Assembly: GCA_029884455.1 (NCBI GenBank)
Contig: JAOUHU010000016.1
Span: 1 to 52,500 of the forward strand
DNA from: Gammaproteobacteria bacterium
GTDB taxonomy: Bacteria > Pseudomonadota > Gammaproteobacteria > Steroidobacterales > Woeseiaceae
Length of the DNA: 52,500 nt
Direction: 5' to 3'
The notes beneath the pieces were generated by a model. That model saw nothing but the letters and a program-made list of their open reading frames with translations. It did not search any database and was not told where the DNA came from. Below, piece by piece: positions 51,701 to 52,500 of this stretch (position 1 is its first letter; each line of letters begins with the position of its first letter). The position numbers and the translations under genes are program-made.

Positions 51701-51974
51701 TCGTGATCACGCCTGACAGGCTGATCGTGTTGTAAAGGGCACCGCCGCTTCCGTTGTACAGCACCAGGCTCCATCCGGTCAGGTCGGTGCCAGCCGGGCC
51801 GGCAATTTCGATCGCTTCACCCGCGTCCGTGCCGGTGTTGTCGTAGTGAATTTCGTTGATGAAGACTGACTGTGCCGCGGCTGTCTGCGCGATGAGGGTC
51901 GTGAGGCCAAGCAGCACAAAAACGAAGCGCGCTGCTGCGGGCGTCTTTCGAGCGAAATGATATGCAAAATTCAC
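48765..51974 (-). CDS. Extracellular nuclease (ExeM/NucH type) with two lamin-tail domains
   Basis: A protein of 1069 residues from a GTG at 51974 preceded by CAGGGGG six bases upstream; an ATG at 52043 would add 23 residues before the signal. The signal peptide ends near AQTAAAQS. Two lamin-tail domains follow (FINEIHYDNTG with EAIEIAGPAG; LVINEIDYDQPS with EFIEILNNG). Next comes an OB-fold-like domain (VVIIRGIVVGDFQDG). The catalytic endonuclease/exonuclease/phosphatase domain starts with SIRLVSFNTLNYF and includes VGLLEIENN, FTVAVNHLKSKGSDCND, VILIGDFNSYDKEEP and RSGDHDPIVVGLE, so all acid/His metal-site motifs are present. A C-terminal Ig-like domain (NVLWPANHKYVDV) ends it. Such enzymes degrade extracellular DNA for phosphate or biofilm dispersal. 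Convergent with the GNAT-like gene, 12 bp away. Confidence 0.9.
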   Translation of the reverse strand: MNFAYHFARKTPAAARFVFVLLGLTTLIAQTAAAQSVFINEIHYDNTGTDAGEAIEIAGPAGTDLTGWSLVLYNGSGGALYNTISLSGVITNQQGGFGTQVSNLPVNGLQNGSPDGIALVDAGSSLVQFISYEGSFIGVGGPAAGIASTDIGVSENGSGPIGESLQLTGTGTTYGDFSWTASSPSSFGSANTGQVFGDGEPPGPALVINEIDYDQPSTDTAEFIEILNNGVSPVDLAGWSLALINGNGGALYATIDLAGGVLAGGDYLVVCANAATVANCDIDASPDTNLIQNGAPDAVALLLDGVVMDAVSYEGDTVAPYTEGSGAGLDDSTDGSISRCPDGVDTDQNNLDLEFVAVSTPGDENSCNGAREVKIHEIQGNGAASPLVGAVVIIRGIVVGDFQDGAAGANGDLNGFHVQEEDADADTDPLTSEGIFVFNGNAPALNVQIGDLVRVEGVVSEFNGLTEITSFTGVSVLSSGNPLPAASVLSLPVTAVADFEAYEGMLVTFPQSLVISEYFNFDRFNEIVLSSARHLTPTAEFEPGPDAVAAANAFLLDSITLDDGRSAQNPDPAMHPNGAVFDLGNLFRGGDTVANVTGVMDYSFNLYRIQPTAGANYASNNPRTASPDEVGGSIRLVSFNTLNYFSTLDNAGAICGPSQNQDCRGADNAEEFARQRAKTIAALTVMDAAVVGLLEIENNINDDAVTDLVAGLNAATAPGKYDYVATGAIGSDAIKVALLYQPGAVSLVGGHAILDASVDGRFDDSRNRPSLAQTFIDNTTGGMFTVAVNHLKSKGSDCNDAGDPDTGDGSGNCNLTRKAAAEALVDWLATDPTGSGDADVILIGDFNSYDKEEPIDVLLAGGYTDLIDAYRGEDAYSFVFGGQIGYLDYALANANLMSQVTGATEWHINADEPDLLDYDTTFKGPNQDAIYAPDAYRSGDHDPIVVGLETCDEIAPTIDAISLTPNVLWPANHKYVDVAATVSASDNFDPDVSVTLVSVTSNEADNGNGDGNTADDIMIVDDFNLSLRAERSGAGTGRIYTVTYLATDDCGNNSETASATVTVPHSEGN

Positions 51975-52124
51975 TGAATCCCCCTGTTTTGATTCTTGTT
52001 GTGCCGAAGTATAGAGGAGATTTGTGGCCGTCTTGTTGCGCAACGATCCGCATTCAGGCGATGCAACATAACGCGAACTGTCACGGCTCAGTGCCGGCGC
52101 CGCAGCTAAGGGGCGAGAAAACCA

Positions 52125-52152
52125 TTGAAAACAACTATTTGAGCCGTATAAT
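52125..52152 (+). promoter_or_regulatory. Sigma-70-like promoter of the XRE regulator gene
   Basis: TTGAAA (52125-52130) and TATAAT (52147-52152) are separated by 16 bp, a near-consensus promoter giving a leader of about 30 bases. Just after the -10, ACTC and GAGT at 52154-52177 form the outer ends of an AT-rich inverted repeat that could be the autoregulatory operator of the HipB-like product. Confidence 0.6.
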
Positions 52153-52189
52153 ACTCATTAACAATTATATGCGAGTTAAAGAGCCGAAT

Positions 52190-52500
52190 ATGGCGCAAAA
52201 AATAGATTACCTGGTTGCCTCGCCCGAGGCGATCGAAGCCAGCCTTGGGCGCAGGTTCGAACGACTGCGTTTGAGCAAGAACATCAATCAGTCAGCGCTG
52301 GCGGAAGAGGCCGGTGTGTCCCGCCGCACCATTACGCGCCTGGAAAACGGCGAAGGCGTTTCGCTCGACACATTTGTTCGCGTGATGCGGGCGCTCGGCG
52401 TTGCCGAGCGTCTTGATGCGCTGCTGCCGGATCCGGTTACCCGCCCGGTCGAGCGCATAAGACTGGGTGGGCGCGAACGCCAACGTGCGCGCACAACGAA
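52190..52500 (+). CDS. HipB-like XRE-family regulator (5' part, cut by window end)
   Basis: ATG at 52190 opens a frame that is still open at the window end (103 codons visible). Residues 18-75 are an XRE/HipB-type helix-turn-helix: RRFERLRLSKNINQSALAEE, AGVSRRTITRLENGEG as the recognition region, and SLDTFVRVMRALG. The PDPVTRPVERIRL tail is typical of HipB-type antitoxins that precede a hipA kinase gene. A HipA-like gene immediately downstream is therefore expected but lies outside the window. A strong promoter with an overlapping inverted repeat precedes it. Confidence 0.8.
   Translation, partial: MAQKIDYLVASPEAIEASLGRRFERLRLSKNINQSALAEEAGVSRRTITRLENGEGVSLDTFVRVMRALGVAERLDALLPDPVTRPVERIRLGGRERQRARTT

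Overview
The window is GC-rich chromosomal DNA from a Gram-negative bacterium, most likely a marine or sediment gammaproteobacterium. The evidence is the number of outer-membrane and periplasmic proteins (TonB receptor, DUF3570 and other barrels, lipoproteins, Tat substrates), a QseBC/PmrAB-type two-component system, a NapC/NirT cytochrome and a KefB/C antiporter. The exact taxon is inference. No rRNA, tRNA, CRISPR array, IS element or prophage gene was recognised.

Layout. 1-4808: end of an upstream gene, a Tat-exported flavin oxidoreductase, an AbiE-type toxin-antitoxin pair in unusual toxin-first order behind a promoter embedded in a palindrome, then a lipoprotein and a Tat-exported sugar isomerase-like protein. 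4925-12012: two convergent operons. One runs TlpA-like thioredoxin, DUF4266 lipoprotein, DUF3570 barrel, ApbE flavin transferase. The other runs response regulator, sensor kinase, cupredoxin, FTR1 iron permease, outer-membrane protein. DUF3570 carries a motif (DALTGAS) that fits the FMN-attachment consensus used by ApbE, so the block looks like a flavin- and iron-linked envelope redox/uptake system. 12080-15546: sodium:solute symporter, DUF1428 protein, tetraheme and diheme cytochromes c. 15932-20522: a three-gene secreted set (HExxH metalloprotease, DUF4412 protein, Cys-rich PLA2-like protein).

20562-26114: a segment bounded by two perfect 62-bp direct repeats. It holds a tightly overlapped operon of thermostable-hemolysin-like GNAT protein, AMP-forming ligase, heme-oxygenase-like diiron protein, SDR, periplasmic TPR protein and an orphan response regulator. 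This regulator differs from the first one at only 27 of 219 positions. The orphan locus keeps the TPR gene and has lost its kinase. The first locus keeps the kinase and has only the tail of the TPR gene. The two are therefore duplicates that decayed reciprocally, and they also share promoter sequence. A 17-bp element, CTTAAG-N5-CTTA(A/T)G, occurs in front of the TlpA/DUF3570/ApbE operon, between the first regulator and the symporter, and in front of the hemolysin/ligase operon. It is the best candidate for the common operator of these regulators and ties the central 20 kb into one regulon.

26072-40707: KefB/C antiporter, TonB-dependent receptor, membrane TPR protein, a 1726-residue secreted protein with 39 LLN-type pentapeptide repeats and HYR domains, a membrane beta-helix protein, a DjlA-like co-chaperone and a thioredoxin-fold protein. 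40802-52500: oligopeptidase B-like lipoprotein, NmrA-family protein, a fusion of an ATP-grasp-like region with an M32 carboxypeptidase followed by a GNAT-like partner, an ExeM-type extracellular nuclease with two lamin-tail domains, and the start of a HipB-like regulator cut by the window edge.
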